From an uncultured Brachyspira sp. (GTDB lineage Bacteria; Spirochaetota; Brachyspiria; Brachyspirales; Brachyspiraceae): a stretch of 49,433 bases of DNA. Below are positions 1 through 8,771 of this stretch, piece by piece (position 1 is the stretch's first letter; every line of letters begins with the position of its first letter). The position numbers were made by a program, and so were the translations under genes. The stretch lies in NCBI RefSeq assembly GCF_949287625.1, contig NZ_CASEGO010000007.1:1-49433 (forward strand), in the 5' to 3' direction. Below the pieces are notes generated by a model. The model saw only the letters and a program-made list of their open reading frames with translations. It had not been told where the DNA came from and made no database searches.

Positions 1-723
1 AAACGTACCTCCATAATAATTTTTTGATAACCAGCCTATAAATGGTGCTTTATCATTACTAAAATTATTATAAAGTCCGAACTCACCTGTATAATTACTG
101 CCGCCTACATAACCTGATACCTGCAAATATTCTAAATCGCTTCTCCAATTCAATGCCCACGATTGTGTTCCTGAACCTGACTTTATAATTGTTTCTTTTA
201 TTATAAAAGATGATGTTTCTTCTATAGTCATATTAATATCCCTTATTTTACTTTCTATATTTGTTACAGCATTTTTTCTATCAGTTATTTCCTGAGTAAT
301 TTTGGAATTAGCTGTATTTATAAGACTTTGCAAATTACTGTCTGCATTTTTTCTGTCAGTTATTTCCTGAGTAATTTTTGAGTTAGCTGTATTTATTTGA
401 TTTTGTAAATTGCTGTCTGCTTCTTTTCTTTCTTTTATCTCTTCAATAATTTTACTGCTTTCTATACTTATTTTGTTATCAAAATAATTTTTTAATTCAT
501 TATCTGCATTAGTATATAAGTTTCTTATAGCAGTATAAATCTGTGTTAAATCTTTATCTGATGGTATTAATCTGCCTTCTTTAATCAAAGTATTAGTTTC
601 ATAAATAAGCTGATTGAAAAACTTAGCTTTTAATAAAGTACCTGCTATTCCGTTTCTTTCATCTTTATCTATACAAGTTCCGTCTGCTGCCGAACCAGAT
701 ACTGTAGGATCATTTAATTTCAT
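1..723 (-). CDS. Tail fibre / collar protein, N-terminal part (cut by window edge)
   Basis: The reading frame is open from an ATG at 723 to the window edge, so 241 codons are visible and the C-terminus is missing. Residues 1-75 resemble the N-terminus of Mu-type tail fibres that dock on the baseplate. Residues about 85-150 are a repetitive predicted coiled coil with two near-identical units around SKITQEITDRKNA. A Gly/Tyr/Trp-rich segment follows, as expected where a fibre shaft widens toward its tip. It is the last visible gene of the late operon, directly after the gp48-like gene, which is the usual place for the host-recognition fibre. The family is inferred from position and coiled coil; the receptor-binding end is not visible. 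Confidence 0.7.
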   Translation of the reverse strand, partial: MKLNDPTVSGSAADGTCIDKDERNGIAGTLLKAKFFNQLIYETNTLIKEGRLIPSDKDLTQIYTAIRNLYTNADNELKNYFDNKISIESSKIIEEIKERKEADSNLQNQINTANSKITQEITDRKNADSNLQSLINTANSKITQEITDRKNAVTNIESKIRDINMTIEETSSFIIKETIIKSGSGTQSWALNWRSDLEYLQVSGYVGGSNYTGEFGLYNNFSNDKAPFIGWLSKNYYGGTF

Positions 724-744
724 ATAAATAAAACTCCTTTATAC

Positions 745-1386
745 TTAATTATTATCTGCTTCTTCTTTTTTGATGTTTCCAGTTCTTCCTTTGCCGCATA
801 CCATAAGACCAACAATAGATGTCTTTTTATTATCAAAAACAGCAATCTCTTTTTGAGGATTATTACATATACTAACTCCGCATATAGCATTATTACATTC
901 AGAATACTGCCCGTAATCCTCTTTAACATCTATAAAATAAACTATCACTATATAAGCAGGAAATATTTTTTCTACAAAGTCTATCAAATCGTCCTGCTCT
1001 ATTTTAGTATAGAGCTCTCCATCAAGAGTTACTTTAGTTTTTATATCATTAAAGCTAATAATTATATCAGGGTACATTTTATCAAGTATATTCTCTAAAT
1101 AATAAATACTGCTTCCGCCAACTGCATTAGCATAAATACATATTAGGTTTTTATTAGCTTTTTGATCTCCGGTATTTTTAAGTCCGTATTGTTTTAGCCA
1201 TTCTTCTACTGTATCATCAGCAGTGTAAGGTATACTCTCATTAGAAATCTCATTAATATATTCTTTTAATTTTGACAATTCATTAGCTAATATATTTATA
1301 ACTTTTTGTATATTAATACCAAACTGCCATAATCTTCCAATAGGCAGCAAAGACATAAATAGTTTGTAGAAAAAATCTTTATACAT
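745..1386 (-). CDS. Baseplate/tail protein, Mu gp48 / YmfQ (DUF2313) family
   Basis: 213 residues. The N-terminus carries the LLPIGRLWQ motif typical of YmfQ/Mu gp48 proteins (LLPxGxAW), followed by a helical region (INILANELSKLKEYINE). Family members sit at the baseplate edge between the gp47 wedge and the fibre, a role known for the family rather than shown here. The ATG at 1386 overlaps the end of the gp47-like gene by 8 bp, consistent with translational coupling, and the fibre gene follows 21 bp later. Order and length match Mu-like phages. The exact structural role is inferred. Confidence 0.75.
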   Translation of the reverse strand: MYKDFFYKLFMSLLPIGRLWQFGINIQKVINILANELSKLKEYINEISNESIPYTADDTVEEWLKQYGLKNTGDQKANKNLICIYANAVGGSSIYYLENILDKMYPDIIISFNDIKTKVTLDGELYTKIEQDDLIDFVEKIFPAYIVIVYFIDVKEDYGQYSECNNAICGVSICNNPQKEIAVFDNKKTSIVGLMVCGKGRTGNIKKEEADNN

Positions 1387-2488
1387 AAGTTACAGTTCCT
1401 AATTTGGCAAGCTCTCCGATTTTTAATACATAAGGTACAGATATGCTTGGCTCATCTACTATACTTATACTATCTATATCCAAAGTTTTAATATCATTAA
1501 GCAAAGCTGTAGATATTAAAGTTGCTTTATCTATTAAATTATCCACATCATTATCATTAGTGTACTGTTTAGGCTTTTTAGTTTTCAAAAAATTATCCCA
1601 AGCACTTTCAAGTCTAGTTTTTGAAGCCTCATTTAAAGGCGATAAGTTTCTCACTGTTACATCAATAATTAATTCTCTAGGTGCTTCTACTCTTACTAAA
1701 CAAGGCGGACATCTTACATCATCAGAAACATAATCTAAAACCTCTTTTAATTTTTCTTCATCTGGTATTCTGCTTCCTGTACTTTCATCAGCAATAGGAT
1801 ATACAGTAACCACTCTGTCATCTTGAGTAGCTCTTAAAATCATAGCCCCTGATATTTCAGGTACTTCAGTTGTCCAAAGTATAAAGTCTGGTACAGCACC
1901 GCCCTGAGGTCTTGTTCTTTCAAATACTTGTATTCTGTTTCTTAATGTTTCTATAGCTTCTTCATCTTCTCCTTCTTTTATTATTTCCTCTACAAAAGCA
2001 TTAGAATCAATATTAGATATAGGGCTTATAAAAGTAAGAGTTTCACCTACTGGAAGTATGGTATCATTTCCTATTATAGTAGAAATGATTTCTGCTTTTC
2101 CTTCGCCTGCTATATCCAATTTAGTTTTGCTTCTAGTAAGATATATATAATCATCATGTATAAGCTGTGAGTTCTCTGCTATTTCAGCAAAAGCATCGCC
2201 TGTAACTTTTACAGAAAGTACTGTGTTTTCTCCTTTTTTTCTATATATACCATATTGCTGACCTCTAAGCTCAAGGCTTTCTTCATCGGCTGTAGAAGTA
2301 AATATTTGTCTTTTTATGTATCTAGCAAATTCATAACAGCTTCTTAATACAGCAGCAAAAGCAGTAGCTAAAACATACCATACGCTTCTTTCAAGCATAA
2401 TACTTTCAGCTTTATCTGAATAAATTTCAGTTTTAATAGCAGATAAGACATTATCTCTTATCTCTTTAATAGTAGGTATTTGCTTCAT
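1379..2488 (-). CDS. Baseplate assembly protein J / Mu gp47 family
   Basis: 369 residues. This is the baseplate wedge protein family that includes P2 gpJ, Mu gp47 and PBSX XkdT. The central block is diagnostic: LRNRIQVFERTRPQGGAVPD followed within 30 residues by GAMILRATQDDRVVTVYPI. The true start is the ATG at 2488, forming an ATGA overlap with the stop of the gp46-like gene. The longer open frame to 2503 would need a TTG and would enter the upstream gene further. The wedge is expected to anchor the fibres and trigger sheath contraction. Confidence 0.9.
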   Translation of the reverse strand: MKQIPTIKEIRDNVLSAIKTEIYSDKAESIMLERSVWYVLATAFAAVLRSCYEFARYIKRQIFTSTADEESLELRGQQYGIYRKKGENTVLSVKVTGDAFAEIAENSQLIHDDYIYLTRSKTKLDIAGEGKAEIISTIIGNDTILPVGETLTFISPISNIDSNAFVEEIIKEGEDEEAIETLRNRIQVFERTRPQGGAVPDFILWTTEVPEISGAMILRATQDDRVVTVYPIADESTGSRIPDEEKLKEVLDYVSDDVRCPPCLVRVEAPRELIIDVTVRNLSPLNEASKTRLESAWDNFLKTKKPKQYTNDNDVDNLIDKATLISTALLNDIKTLDIDSISIVDEPSISVPYVLKIGELAKLGTVTYV

Positions 2489-2889
2489 ACTGCATATTTC
2501 CAATAAATATTTTTTTCTGTACCGTCAGGCTCTGTAATTTTTATATTTGTGTCATATCTTTTATTTTCTTTTTTACCATCACCAATTATCTGTACATTAA
2601 CATTTACATCTTTTGCTTTATTTTCATTTACAAGATATTGAAGTGATGACTGTATTTCATCTTCTAATTTTTTTCTTCCTATTATAGATACTTCTTTTAT
2701 TGCCTCTATATCGCTTCCTATTTTATCATCTTCATCGGCTAAACAATTTCCGAACCACTCTTTATTAGAAAATAAAGTTACCATTAATGACATATTAAGA
2801 GTAGGATCTAATTCTATTGAGGAATTTCCGCTTAATACTATATCCGAGCCGTCTTCGGTAATTTTAAGAACAATATCTCCAAAATCCAT
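2485..2889 (-). CDS. Baseplate protein, Mu gp46 family
   Basis: 134 residues. The features fit the GP46 baseplate family: an acidic start (MDFGDIVLKITED), a central EWFGN..DE...GSDIEAI segment and a basic C-terminal beta region. It lies between gp45- and gp47-like genes as in Mu. Unusually, no Shine-Dalgarno sequence precedes the ATG at 2889; the only GGAG lies inside the gene. A late promoter -10 box (2896-2901) ends only 6 bp before the ATG, so a transcript from that promoter would start at or next to the start codon. The start is supported because the family's acidic N-terminus begins here. Confidence 0.78.
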   Translation of the reverse strand: MDFGDIVLKITEDGSDIVLSGNSSIELDPTLNMSLMVTLFSNKEWFGNCLADEDDKIGSDIEAIKEVSIIGRKKLEDEIQSSLQYLVNENKAKDVNVNVQIIGDGKKENKRYDTNIKITEPDGTEKNIYWKYAV

Positions 2890-2895
2890 ATAGTC

Positions 2896-2931
2896 ATTAT
2901 ACAGTCTTCTTATTTTTTAATAAGTGAATCA
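2896..2931 (-). promoter_or_regulatory. Late promoter copy 1 (upstream of gp46-like gene)
   Basis: On the minus strand, TGATTCACTT (2922-2931) is followed by exactly 20 bp and TATAAT (2896-2901), with TG just before the -10 box (extended -10). The same 10-mer, spacing and -10 box occur at 17693-17728 and 26093-26128. About 15 bp upstream of the 10-mer and about 12 bp downstream are also nearly identical to the 17.7-kb copy. The 10-mer replaces a normal -35 box, which suggests a phage activator. Activator and start site are inferred. Confidence 0.72.
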
Positions 2932-2980
2932 TTTTTGATTTATGAGAATTAATATTATAAAAATATTTTGTTATATTTGA

Positions 2981-3529
2981 TTATCCATGTAAAACTTTGT
3001 CATTTTCTATATTATTAAAATTGCCTATAGTTTTACCTTGTAATGCCGCATTCAATGTCTGCTGAAATACTGAAGGACTGTTGTTTCCTGCTTCATTTAC
3101 TGGAATAGAGCATACTTGTAATATTATCTGTAATATTTGATTATTTTTTTCTAACTCTTTTTTTAATTCTTCTATCTTTATAAGTCCGCCTTCAGCATCA
3201 CCGTTTAATTTTATTTTTTCTCCTTCAAGCTCTATAGTTCCGTCTTTTAATAATTTTATTTTTGCTTTTATATTTCCGCTGTCATCGGAAGAATAAATAC
3301 AAGCCTCTCCCTCTTTAAGTCCTTCATCAATTAAATCTTCAAAAGCTAATATTACTTTATAATTTGTATTAATATTTGTAATAAATGCTCTTTTATCTTT
3401 AATAGGAACAGAAGTAAAGCCCGAAGGCTGTAAAACCTGTGCCTCAATAACTTCTTTGCCTATAGTTTCAGTTTTTACAAAAGGTCTTTTTTTTATTCTA
3501 TCTAATATTGACTTTATTGAAGCAAACAT
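2981..3529 (-). CDS. Baseplate spike / puncturing protein, Mu gp45-like
   Basis: 182 residues. It has an N-terminal segment LQPSGFTSVPIKDKRAFI, then a beta-rich strand series (ACIYSSDDSGNIKAKIKLL, GTIELEGEKIKLNGDAEGG) typical of the OB-fold plus beta-helix of gp45/gpV spikes. A helix and the conserved-looking tail ENDKVLHG follow. It lies between gp44- and gp46-like genes. The product would be the trimeric needle at the tip of the contractile tail. I see no HxH iron-binding tip motif, so the piercing tip may be built by another protein. Confidence 0.72.
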   Translation of the reverse strand: MFASIKSILDRIKKRPFVKTETIGKEVIEAQVLQPSGFTSVPIKDKRAFITNINTNYKVILAFEDLIDEGLKEGEACIYSSDDSGNIKAKIKLLKDGTIELEGEKIKLNGDAEGGLIKIEELKKELEKNNQILQIILQVCSIPVNEAGNNSPSVFQQTLNAALQGKTIGNFNNIENDKVLHG

Positions 3530-3549
3530 ATTATTATCCTATTATTTCC

Positions 3550-4572
3550 TTAACCTACATTAAAAGTGTTATAAGGAGTAAGTTTAAACATAGAATAAAA
3601 ACCTATTTCATTAGAATAATAGAGTTTTAATGTTTCTATTATAAACTTCGTACTCTCTTCTATTAATTTTTTTGATATTCTTAAAGAAACAATATCCCCT
3701 GTATCTATTAATGAATTATTTTTATCAAGCCAGCTTTTATAATGTATATATATCTGATTAGAAGCCATAATATCATAAGCTCTGTCTCTGCTTGCTATAT
3801 TTCTAAGCTCATCAATAGTTTTTCCTATAGAGTATCTTGAATCTATAATATTAAGTCTGCTCATTTCACTGTCGCTTATAGTAAACTCAATATTTGTACT
3901 CTCTTCATTTTGTCCGTATCTTGTATATTTAGCTTTTCTTAAATCGCCTCTGTAATTTATTTTAGCATCATAAATATTATTATAATCATAATCTAAATTG
4001 AGTACCTCATTTGCCTCTGCGAGTTTTTCAATATTTTTTCCAAAAACTAAATTACCTTCAAAATCACAGCTTAAAAGAGGAACATATCCTTTTATAGAAG
4101 TTCTTGATATTTGATTTTGTATTTGACAGGCAAAACTTTCATTATGATTAAAATAAATAGTATTAAGTTTATCAGTATCTCCTAAAGGAAGTTTTACTTT
4201 TATATTATATTCGCCTGATATAGTATTTAAAATATTTCCTATAGCGGTATCTTTATAAATATAATTTTTAATATTAGTAAACTTATGACAAAATACCGAA
4301 GTTAAAGCTCTTCCTTGAAGAATATAAGTATTTTCATTAATGACAGTCTGCCAATTTTCTATAATACCTAAAAATACAGTATTATTGTTATATTCAAGCG
4401 ATACACTTTGAAACTCAAAAGGCTTATAAATATCTTCATAGCTTTCTCCGTAAGGAAGCTCTATAATAATATTTGATGTAATTGCTTTTATATCAAAGTT
4501 TACTTCAATAGATTTGAAATACTCTATGGTTTTATTTGCTATGATTAATACTAATTTATTTTGTAATGCCAT
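3550..4572 (-). CDS. Baseplate hub protein, Mu gp44 / P2 gpD-like
   Basis: 340 residues. Its position between the gp43 pair and the gp45-like spike, its length and its beta-rich composition match the tail hub family (Mu gp44, P2 gpD, T4 gp27-like). Internal landmarks are FLGIIENWQTVINENTYILQ (about residues 68-87) and the C-terminal DTGDIVSLRI. The hub adapts the six-fold tube to the three-fold spike. The start is ATG at 4572, 9 bp after the previous stop. No enzymatic motif was seen. Confidence 0.75.
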   Translation of the reverse strand: MALQNKLVLIIANKTIEYFKSIEVNFDIKAITSNIIIELPYGESYEDIYKPFEFQSVSLEYNNNTVFLGIIENWQTVINENTYILQGRALTSVFCHKFTNIKNYIYKDTAIGNILNTISGEYNIKVKLPLGDTDKLNTIYFNHNESFACQIQNQISRTSIKGYVPLLSCDFEGNLVFGKNIEKLAEANEVLNLDYDYNNIYDAKINYRGDLRKAKYTRYGQNEESTNIEFTISDSEMSRLNIIDSRYSIGKTIDELRNIASRDRAYDIMASNQIYIHYKSWLDKNNSLIDTGDIVSLRISKKLIEESTKFIIETLKLYYSNEIGFYSMFKLTPYNTFNVG

Positions 4573-4581
4573 ATTATTTTT

Positions 4582-5388
4582 TTAATCAATATAATAATTT
4601 ATGCTTCTTCCTTTTCTAAGCATAAAAATCTCTTCGCCTTTTATATTATTATCGCTTATAAACATATCAAGTGTTTCTTCTTCTATATTTCCGTATACTT
4701 CAGAGCATACATCAATATAGTTTCTGTCTTTATTTAGTATCAATGTTCTTTTTGTAGGAAGTTCATTAATATTTTCTATTAAATAAGTCCTAGTCATATC
4801 AAACATTTTTACTAATTCTTTTTTAGCTTCTATATTAATAGTATACTCTTCGCCCTGAAGATATTTCTCTTCATAAGCTCCAGCTATTGTACCTTCTATT
4901 GTTTCAAAACTTTCTAATACTTTTTTCTCTGTTTCTAATAATAATTTTTCTGTATAAAGAGATTCGCTTTTATCTCTAAAATCTCCGCTTGTTACAGACA
5001 CGCACATATACATAGCAGCGAAACTAATCATCATCTCTTTTAATGCTTTTTGAGAATATGTATATGCATTATTATTTATCATAGTTTCTATTAAAGAAGA
5101 ATAGCCTTGTACTTTATTTACTATATTTACAGCTAATTCAGCAGGTCTTTTTAATACTCTGTTTATAGACATCATTGCTAAAAGAGGGTTTGTTACATAA
5201 TCATTCAAAGTCTGACTAATTTCTGTCTGTATCTCAAGAAAAATATCATCAGCTACTCTTGCCGCATTCATAACACTTTCCAGTGCCGAAGTAAAAGCAT
5301 TCATATCTTTTTTTAATATATTAGCCTGCATATTAGTATTAGCAGAACAAAGCCCTCCTCCTTTACCTCCGCAATAAGGACATGACAT
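4582..5388 (-). CDS. Tail/DNA circulation protein, C-terminal half (gp43-C)
   Basis: 268 residues from the ATG at 5388, which has AGGAGT seven bases upstream. The open frame extends further upstream but only through low-complexity leucine/lysine codons that overlap the preceding gene. The N-terminus is Cys-rich (SCPYCGGKGGGLC, two CxxC-like pairs). The middle is helical, and the last 50 residues resemble a LysM/peptide-anchor domain (DVCSEVYGNIEEETLDMFIS). In Mu-like phages gp43 is one longer protein; here the two halves are separate genes 13 bp apart. The function, tail assembly near the hub, is inferred from family and position. Confidence 0.6.
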   Translation of the reverse strand: MSCPYCGGKGGGLCSANTNMQANILKKDMNAFTSALESVMNAARVADDIFLEIQTEISQTLNDYVTNPLLAMMSINRVLKRPAELAVNIVNKVQGYSSLIETMINNNAYTYSQKALKEMMISFAAMYMCVSVTSGDFRDKSESLYTEKLLLETEKKVLESFETIEGTIAGAYEEKYLQGEEYTINIEAKKELVKMFDMTRTYLIENINELPTKRTLILNKDRNYIDVCSEVYGNIEEETLDMFISDNNIKGEEIFMLRKGRSINYYID

Positions 5389-5401
5389 AAAAACACTCCT
5401 T

Positions 5402-6034
5402 TTATTTTTTTTCTTCAATAATAATAGCTTCAGGAGAAGCATTAACAATACTATATTCTTCTGCCCCTTTTTTACAAATAGCATCAAGCATAGGACGAAG
5501 TACATTAAAAAACTGACCTCCTATACTGCTTTTATTAACAGAACCAGATGGAGGTATTCCATACTTGTCTACAAGTATAAAAGTTACGCTTACCTTAGAC
5601 ATTCCAACATCTTTTATTAAAGAAGTATTATCTTTAACGCTAACTGTACATACTTTTAATTTATTAGGATATAATGGGTGCTGTAAATATGCAGGCTTAT
5701 CATCTGAAGCCTTTTGAGATACAAGCCCCATAAAGTATGATGCTTGTTCATAGCAGTTAGAATAATCTGTTTTTATATCAGCATTATAATTTTCCATTTT
5801 CTTTTTTAATATTTCAAGTGCTTCAGAACCTTTAGCCTGATAATCAAAAAACACAACATCTAATGTTATTTGTGTTGTATCTTTTCCTTCATCTTGAGCA
5901 TAAGTAACATTATTAACCGTACCGCTTTGTACTTTTCTTTTAAAAGTATTTGAAGTATTTTCTAATATTAAAGTCATTTCATTTTTGTCAGGAGCTATAA
6001 ATTTACATTCTTTATAATCATTTAATATTGACAT
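5402..6034 (-). CDS. DNA circularisation N-terminal domain protein (gp43-N)
   Basis: 210 residues. The start is the ATG at 6034, preceded by AAAGGCGGTGA; an in-frame GTG lies 6 bp upstream. The sequence fits the DNA_circ_N family: beta strands with FKRKVQSGTVNNVTY, the ALEILKKKME helix, and YLQHPLYPNKLKVCTVSV, where the family has a short HP...G strand pair. It lies between the tape measure and the second gp43 half. Despite the family name, these proteins are tail components in most contractile phages. Confidence 0.68.
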   Translation of the reverse strand: MSILNDYKECKFIAPDKNEMTLILENTSNTFKRKVQSGTVNNVTYAQDEGKDTTQITLDVVFFDYQAKGSEALEILKKKMENYNADIKTDYSNCYEQASYFMGLVSQKASDDKPAYLQHPLYPNKLKVCTVSVKDNTSLIKDVGMSKVSVTFILVDKYGIPPSGSVNKSSIGGQFFNVLRPMLDAICKKGAEEYSIVNASPEAIIIEEKK

Positions 6035-6045
6035 ATTCACCGCCT

Positions 6046-8085
6046 TTAATAAGCACCATTAGGCAAAGGATTTATTTCTGTATAAAAAAATGTTTCAGTT
6101 TCAACTGTTGTATCAGGGTCTTTTGTTGTGATATTATTATTATTTTCTCCATTTACTCTGGCATTTTCTTTTATGTTCTCGCCTCTAGCTTTGGCATTAT
6201 CATCAAGCATTTTCTGCATATTATCAGAAACGCCTCTAAGTCCGTTAAGAATAGCATCAGTTTTTTGAACTGCTGCCTCAAGCCAATTAATACCCATTTT
6301 ACCTAAAAAATCATTTAATTTATTAAATACAAATGAAGCTCCAGCCAATATTAATATAAATATTCCTAAAATACTGTCGGCTGCCATCTTAAACATAGAT
6401 AATAATAAGCTAAATAAATCTCCCTGAAAAAATGCCCTAAATACATTAGAAATGTTTTCTATCTTTTTTCCAAAAAACTCAAATATTCCGCCCATACTTT
6501 TTAATTTATCAGCTATTTTATATAAAAATCCAGTAAGGCCGTCTGCAATTTTTCTAAACCATTCAAATCTTTTATATAACTGCCCAAATATTAAAGAAAG
6601 CCCTATAACAGCAGCAATGACAATTCCTATAATAGCTACAGTACCTAAAGCCGTTCCAGCTAATCCAGCAATAGCTCCTTTAATAGCAGTAAAAGCACCT
6701 ATTAAACCTCCTTTAATAAAAGTAAATAGCCCAGTAAAAAGTACCTTGAATTTAGTTATTATTACTGAAAATGGAGATGTCAACATCTTTATTATTTGCG
6801 GGAAAAAAGATATATTCTTTTTTAATGCTATCAAAGTTCCTATTCCGCTTTTTAGTATGGAAAACCAAAATAAAGTTAATGAAGCTAATTTTGTTAATAC
6901 AAATAAAAACGGAGCAGCAAATACAAAAGCACCTGCCAAAAAACCTATTATATTTCTAAATGGTCTTAATACATTAAGTATTACAGTAAACACCTTAAAA
7001 GCTGCTTTCAAACCGTTTATAAAAGAAACTAATATATCTGCAAATACATAAAATAATGATGTGCCGTTTTTTAAGTTTTCCATTACCTGTTCAAGAAACT
7101 TCAAATCAGGCTTTAATGCGTCCAATACTTTTTTTAAAGCTGTCCATATATTGACAGTAGTATCAGTATTATAAATTATTTTTGCAGCAGTATTTGTTTC
7201 TTTATCATATTGATACTTTATCCGAGATGCATCAGGTACTAAATACCCTTCAATAATTTTTTTGGTATCTGTAAGCATAGGATTAATTACAGTCTTTAAT
7301 GCTTCTTTAAAGAAAGGAGCAAATACTCCGCCGAATGCTCCGAAAACTCTGTCTAATTTCTCTAAAAACTGCTGAGTTTGTCCTTCCAAAGTATCATTAA
7401 GTTTATTCATAGCATCATAAAACTGTCCGCCTTGATCCGTAAGTAAATGTACAGCATCTATAAGATTATCTGCTTTTACATTTCCTGCCTCCATCTCTTT
7501 TGCTAACTGTTCTTTAGTTAGGTTCATAGATTTTGCTAAAGGTCCGTACATATCTATTCCGCCTTTAAAAATAAATCTGTCCAAATGCTCTCTTGTTACT
7601 CTGTCTTCAGCAATTATCCTCCCGTATCCCATAACCAAACTTTCAAGTACATCGTCTTTACCTTTAGCTAAATCTCCAAGTCTTTTTAATGTGTCCATAA
7701 TATCATCTTTCTGAACACCATAGCTTAAAAGTATATTGGCTGAGTTTACCAAAGGCTCGGCTGTAAGAGGTGAGTTTTCTGCCATATTTCTTATTTTCTC
7801 TATAAGTTCATCAGCTGCTTCTATATCGCCTTTAAGTGCCGTAGTCATATTTACACTAGCTGTTTCAAGCCATTTGTACGCATCTACCATTTTATTAATG
7901 GCTGCCGTCATACCAACAGCTGCTATAGTACCCTTTACAAAAGCGTCCTGCATATACCTATCTGCATAATATAACTGCTGCTGAAGTTTACCCATACTAG
8001 AAGTCATACGGGTCATAGGTCTTGTAAATTTGTCTATAAAAGACAATACTACTGCTACATTAAATACATTGCTTGAAACTGCCAT
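6046..8085 (-). CDS. Tail tape measure protein
   Basis: 679 residues, the longest tail gene. It shows the tape-measure layout: N-terminal helices with MVDAYKWLETASVNMTTAL (a phage tape-measure core region), a long helical middle, then hydrophobic stretches (about FVFAAPFLFVLTKLA, GTVAIIGIVIAAVIGLSLI and GIFILILAGASFVF) expected to enter the host membrane on injection. The C-terminus is Asn/Thr-rich. No peptidase or transglycosylase motif was seen. It follows the frameshifted chaperone gene, the near-universal order. A tape measure of this length would predict a tail of roughly 100 nm at 1.5 angstrom per residue. Confidence 0.85.
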   Translation of the reverse strand: MAVSSNVFNVAVVLSFIDKFTRPMTRMTSSMGKLQQQLYYADRYMQDAFVKGTIAAVGMTAAINKMVDAYKWLETASVNMTTALKGDIEAADELIEKIRNMAENSPLTAEPLVNSANILLSYGVQKDDIMDTLKRLGDLAKGKDDVLESLVMGYGRIIAEDRVTREHLDRFIFKGGIDMYGPLAKSMNLTKEQLAKEMEAGNVKADNLIDAVHLLTDQGGQFYDAMNKLNDTLEGQTQQFLEKLDRVFGAFGGVFAPFFKEALKTVINPMLTDTKKIIEGYLVPDASRIKYQYDKETNTAAKIIYNTDTTVNIWTALKKVLDALKPDLKFLEQVMENLKNGTSLFYVFADILVSFINGLKAAFKVFTVILNVLRPFRNIIGFLAGAFVFAAPFLFVLTKLASLTLFWFSILKSGIGTLIALKKNISFFPQIIKMLTSPFSVIITKFKVLFTGLFTFIKGGLIGAFTAIKGAIAGLAGTALGTVAIIGIVIAAVIGLSLIFGQLYKRFEWFRKIADGLTGFLYKIADKLKSMGGIFEFFGKKIENISNVFRAFFQGDLFSLLLSMFKMAADSILGIFILILAGASFVFNKLNDFLGKMGINWLEAAVQKTDAILNGLRGVSDNMQKMLDDNAKARGENIKENARVNGENNNNITTKDPDTTVETETFFYTEINPLPNGAY

Positions 8086-8114
8086 ATTTGATTAAACCTC
8101 TTTTAATACACTAT

Positions 8115-8308
8115 TTATTTTTTAGCCTTTTCCAATGCCTTCTTTTCTTCCTCTGCTACTATATTTGACATCTTAATATATCTTCTTAAATCGCTTAATG
8201 TAAGTTTATCAAGTTCATATAATTTAAGATGAAAAGTTTTAGCTATTAATGCTTTTGCTCTTTCTATATTATCCTTTATATTTATTTTATTCTTTACTGG
8301 GATTTTTT
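8115..8308 (-). CDS. Tail assembly chaperone, frameshift extension (gpE'/gp41-type)
   Basis: A second open frame of about 58 codons follows the chaperone gene in the +1 (equivalently -2) frame and ends at a TAA at 8115-8117, 30 bp before the tape measure. It has no ATG, GTG or TTG near its beginning and no ribosome-binding site; the only ATG is 22 codons from its end. Its helical, Lys/Glu-rich sequence (ALIAKTFHLKLYELDKL...SDLRRYI) looks like a real tail-chaperone C-domain. It is best read as the extension of the 8287-8754 gene by programmed frameshifting, probably near CAAAAAATCCC (8299-8309). Phage Mu is known to use a -2 shift at this place. Confidence 0.62.
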
Positions 8309-8754
8309 GTTTTATCCTTATCCAAAAAAGCAGCTAAAAGCATAGCAACAGGAAAAGCAGCTCTTAAATCCCCTGCTTTCATTTGTCTTATTAAAAGATG
8401 ATCTGCTTGAGAAGAACAGGCTTTAAGTACATCTATACTAGTTTCAAATACATTTACTCCTTCTTCTTTTAAAGATTTCATTTTACTTAAATCATCAGCT
8501 TTAGGCTCAACAAGTTTTAATTCCTCTTTTATATTAGCTCCTATTTTACAAGGACTTTTTAATTTAAATGTAAGTACATAATCATTAGTCTCATCTTGTT
8601 CTATAATAAGCCTTTCTTTCCTAATAAGTTCTATAATATTTTCTATAATTTCAGAAGAAGCATTATTCTCTTCCTCATATTCATAATCGTATATATGCTC
8701 GTATAAAGGATTAAATATCTCCAAAGCATAATTTCTATCCATTTTATATTCCAT
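8287..8754 (-). CDS. Tail assembly chaperone (gpE / Mu gp41-like)
   Basis: 155 residues. The N-terminus is acidic (YDYEYEEENN). A central VEPKADDLSKMKSL block and a C-terminal AGDLRAAFPVAMLLAAFL segment resemble the short chaperones that wrap the tape measure. ATG at 8754 with AGGAGT upstream. Near the end, A6 followed by TCCC precedes the stop, and a second frame continues for about 58 codons, so a minor longer product (about 210 residues) is likely. It is separated from the tube genes by about 190 bp holding a 69-bp hairpin element. Confidence 0.7.
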   Translation of the reverse strand: MEYKMDRNYALEIFNPLYEHIYDYEYEEENNASSEIIENIIELIRKERLIIEQDETNDYVLTFKLKSPCKIGANIKEELKLVEPKADDLSKMKSLKEEGVNVFETSIDVLKACSSQADHLLIRQMKAGDLRAAFPVAMLLAAFLDKDKTKNPSKE

Positions 8755-8771
8755 AATTAACTCCTATTGTT

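Noticed and set aside
5389..5505. N-terminal extension of the second gp43 half
   Set aside because: It overlaps the upstream gene, has low-complexity Leu/Lys sequence, and the ATG at 5388 has a better ribosome-binding site.
6452..7051. 199-codon plus-strand frame inside the tape measure gene
   Set aside because: It lies wholly opposite a well-supported gene and lacks a ribosome-binding site; low-stop antisense frames are common opposite long helical genes.
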